Position numbers and translations under genes: made by a program
Shown: one piece after another, positions 62,416 through 64,000 of the stretch
Position numbering within the stretch: the first letter of the stretch is position 1
Layout of the letters: every line of letters begins with the position of its first letter
Source: Pseudonocardia benzenivorans CB1190
GTDB lineage: Bacteria; Actinomycetota; Actinomycetes; Mycobacteriales; Pseudonocardiaceae
Length of the DNA: 64,000 bases
Direction of reading: 5' to 3'
NCBI RefSeq assembly: GCF_000196675.2
Contig: NC_015312.1
Coordinates: 6,464,501 to 6,528,500, forward strand
The notes under the pieces: generated by a model
Told to the model about the DNA's origin: nothing
The model's database searches: none
What the model saw: only the letters and a program-made list of their open reading frames with translations

Positions 62416-62523
62416 TGGGAGCTGCGCGCAGGAGTCCCCTCACACTCCCGTGGGCCCCCGGGAGCGGGACAGGTGTGGTCATTTCGACGCCGCGCCGGTT
62501 AACGTTGCGGCACATCTGAAGAC

Positions 62524-62607
62524 ACGCGGGAGCTCGCACCGGAGCGGGCTGAGAGGGCGGCCAGGGCCGCCGACCGCAGAACCAGCCGGGTAATGCCGGC
62601 GAGGGAG
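62524..62607 (+). ncRNA. TPP riboswitch (THI element)
   Basis: The thi-box is plain: CGGGAGCTCGCACCGGAGC leads to GGGCTGAGAGGGCGG, a short variable stem follows, then GACCGCAGAACC and GCCGGGTAATGCCGGCG. CTGAGA and the GGGTAATGCCGGCG-type end are the conserved TPP-binding parts. It ends only a few bases before the thiC ribosome binding site (GAGGGAGGA), so translational control by TPP is likely. Confidence 0.93.
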
Positions 62608-62615
62608 GACGTCAC

Positions 62616-64000
62616 ATGACGCAGGACAGCTCCGTCCGGCCGCAGGTCACCACCGGCCCGATCACCGGATCGCACAAGGCGTACCTGCACGGGCCGCGGG
62701 GGATGCGGATTCCCGTGCGGCGCATCGCGTTGACCACGGGCGAGTCCCTCGACGTCTACGACACCTCGGGTCCGTACACCCACGACGCGGCCACCGCCGC
62801 CGCCCCGGCGGTCGACCTGCACGCCGGGCTGCCGGCACTGCGGGCGGACTGGATCGCCGAGCGGGAGCCGATCGGCGGCGCGGTCACCCAGCTCGCCTAC
62901 GCGCGCGCCGGGATCGTCACGCCCGAGATGGAGTTCGTCGCGGTCCGCGAGGGAGTCGACGCGGAGCTGGTGCGGTCGGAGGTGGCCCGTGGGCGCGCGG
63001 TGATCCCGGCCAACCGGCGCCATCCCGAGACCGAACCGATGATCATCGGAAATCGGTTCCTGGTGAAGGTCAACGCCAACATCGGCAACTCGGCGGTGCG
63101 GTCGTCGATCGAGGACGAGGTCGAGAAACTGGTGTGGGCCACCCGGTGGGGCGCCGACACCGTCATGGATCTCTCGACCGGGTCGGACATCCACCGGACA
63201 CGGGAGTGGATCCTGCGCAACTCGCCCGTGCCGGTCGGCACCGTGCCGATCTACCAGGCACTGGAGAAGGTGAACGGCGATCCGGCCGCGCTGAGCTGGG
63301 AGGTCTACCGCGACACGGTGATCGAGCAGTGTGAGCAGGGTGTCGACTACATGACCGTGCACGCGGGCGTCCTGCTGCGGTACGTGCCGCTCACCGCCGC
63401 GCGGGTCACCGGGATCGTCTCCCGCGGTGGGTCGATCATGGCTGCCTGGTGCCTGGCCCACCACCGCGAGTCGTTCCTGTACACGCACTTCGCCGAGCTG
63501 TGCGCGATCCTGCGCGCCTACGACGTGACGTTCTCCCTCGGCGACGGTCTGCGTCCGGGCTCGATCGCCGACGCGAACGACGAGGCCCAGCTGGCCGAGC
63601 TGCGCACCCTCGGCGAGCTGACGGCGATCGCGCGCGAACACGACGTCCAGGTCATGGTCGAGGGGCCCGGGCACGTGCCGATGAACAAGATCGTCGAGAA
63701 CGTCGAGCTGGCCCGGCAGTGGTGCGACGAGGCGCCGTTCTACACCCTGGGCCCGCTGACCACCGACATCGCACCGGGCTACGACCACATCACCTCGGCG
63801 ATCGGCGCCGCGCGGATCGCGCAGGCAGGCACGGCGATGCTCTGCTACGTCACGCCCAAGGAACACCTCGGGCTCCCCGACCGTGACGACGTCAAGACCG
63901 GCGTGATCAGCTACCGGATCGCCGCGCACGCCGCCGACCTGGCGAAGGGGCACCCGCAGGCCCAGGCCCGCGACGATGCGCTCTCCCGGGCCCGGTTCGA
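62616..64000 (+). CDS. thiC: Phosphomethylpyrimidine synthase ThiC (5' part, runs off the window)
   Basis: About 461 residues of a radical-SAM enzyme that turns aminoimidazole ribotide into the thiamin pyrimidine. LDVYDTSGPYTHD, YARAGIVTPEMEFVAVRE and VKVNANIGNSAV are family blocks. GADTVMDLSTGSDIHRTREW and MVEGPGHVPMNKI follow. The C-terminal CxxCxxxxC cluster would lie past base 64000, so the gene is incomplete only because of the window. The ATG at 62616 follows GAGGGAGGA and a TPP riboswitch. Confidence 0.97.
   Translation, partial: MTQDSSVRPQVTTGPITGSHKAYLHGPRGMRIPVRRIALTTGESLDVYDTSGPYTHDAATAAAPAVDLHAGLPALRADWIAEREPIGGAVTQLAYARAGIVTPEMEFVAVREGVDAELVRSEVARGRAVIPANRRHPETEPMIIGNRFLVKVNANIGNSAVRSSIEDEVEKLVWATRWGADTVMDLSTGSDIHRTREWILRNSPVPVGTVPIYQALEKVNGDPAALSWEVYRDTVIEQCEQGVDYMTVHAGVLLRYVPLTAARVTGIVSRGGSIMAAWCLAHHRESFLYTHFAELCAILRAYDVTFSLGDGLRPGSIADANDEAQLAELRTLGELTAIAREHDVQVMVEGPGHVPMNKIVENVELARQWCDEAPFYTLGPLTTDIAPGYDHITSAIGAARIAQAGTAMLCYVTPKEHLGLPDRDDVKTGVISYRIAAHAADLAKGHPQAQARDDALSRARF

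Overview
The window is high-GC DNA from an actinomycete, most likely Pseudonocardia or another member of the Pseudonocardiaceae. The evidence is the gene content (Lsr2, MhuD, an MCC-type acyl-CoA carboxylase, MbtH), the many GTG starts, and a gene order that follows the Mycobacterium tuberculosis Rv3591c-Rv3628 block: hydrolase, mhuD, clpC1, lsr2, lysS, coaX, panD, panC, a DUF2520 gene, a PrsW protease, a DUF3180 gene, folK-folB-folP-folE, ftsH, hpt, tilS, a zincin, dacB and ppa. Genus assignment is inference; synteny and family calls come from translated motifs and general knowledge, not from a search.

Layout. 1-25243 is this conserved housekeeping block, mostly on the minus strand, with heme/iron (mhuD, a siderophore-interacting protein), proteolysis (clpC, ftsH), pantothenate, folate and purine-salvage genes, plus lineage-specific insertions such as a secreted S1 protease and a shortened GAF regulator. 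25357-41331 is an accessory catabolic island. It holds a xanthine-dehydrogenase-type molybdenum hydroxylase (L, M and S subunits) with MoxR and CoxE maturation proteins, an FAD monooxygenase, an SCP2-like protein, an APC permease, an amidohydrolase, RidA and FAH family enzymes, an alpha/beta hydrolase, and a very large MalT/SARP-like regulator. Two 84-bp direct repeats (25245-25328 and 41411-41494) bracket this island. The right copy is the 3' end of a marR gene; the left copy is an orphan fragment of the same sequence.

41443-53382 carries fatty-acid and branched-chain acyl-CoA genes. They include a thiolase, a MaoC dehydratase, and an acyl-CoA dehydrogenase/accA1/accD1 operon under a TetR repressor whose three operators can be read directly. 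This stretch also has surE, a MEDS/HATPase regulator and several small proteins. 53565-57180 is a metal locus: a P1B-type ATPase with a palindromic operator, a second siderophore-interacting protein, an orphan MbtH behind an IdeR/DtxR-type iron box, and an ArsR regulator. 57281-64000 has PEP carboxylase, 5-oxoprolinase PxpABC and a TPP riboswitch with the start of thiC, which runs off the window.

Several repeat families recur: a 53-bp perfect palindrome, a GCGATnGTCGC hairpin that once lies inside accA1, the 84-bp direct repeat, and three tandem arrays. Several genes (mhuD and its divergent neighbour, the zincin, surE, tetR, possibly arsR) have a TANNNT -10 box 6-7 nt before the start codon, which predicts leaderless transcripts. 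No tRNA, rRNA, CRISPR array, transposase or integrase was recognised.
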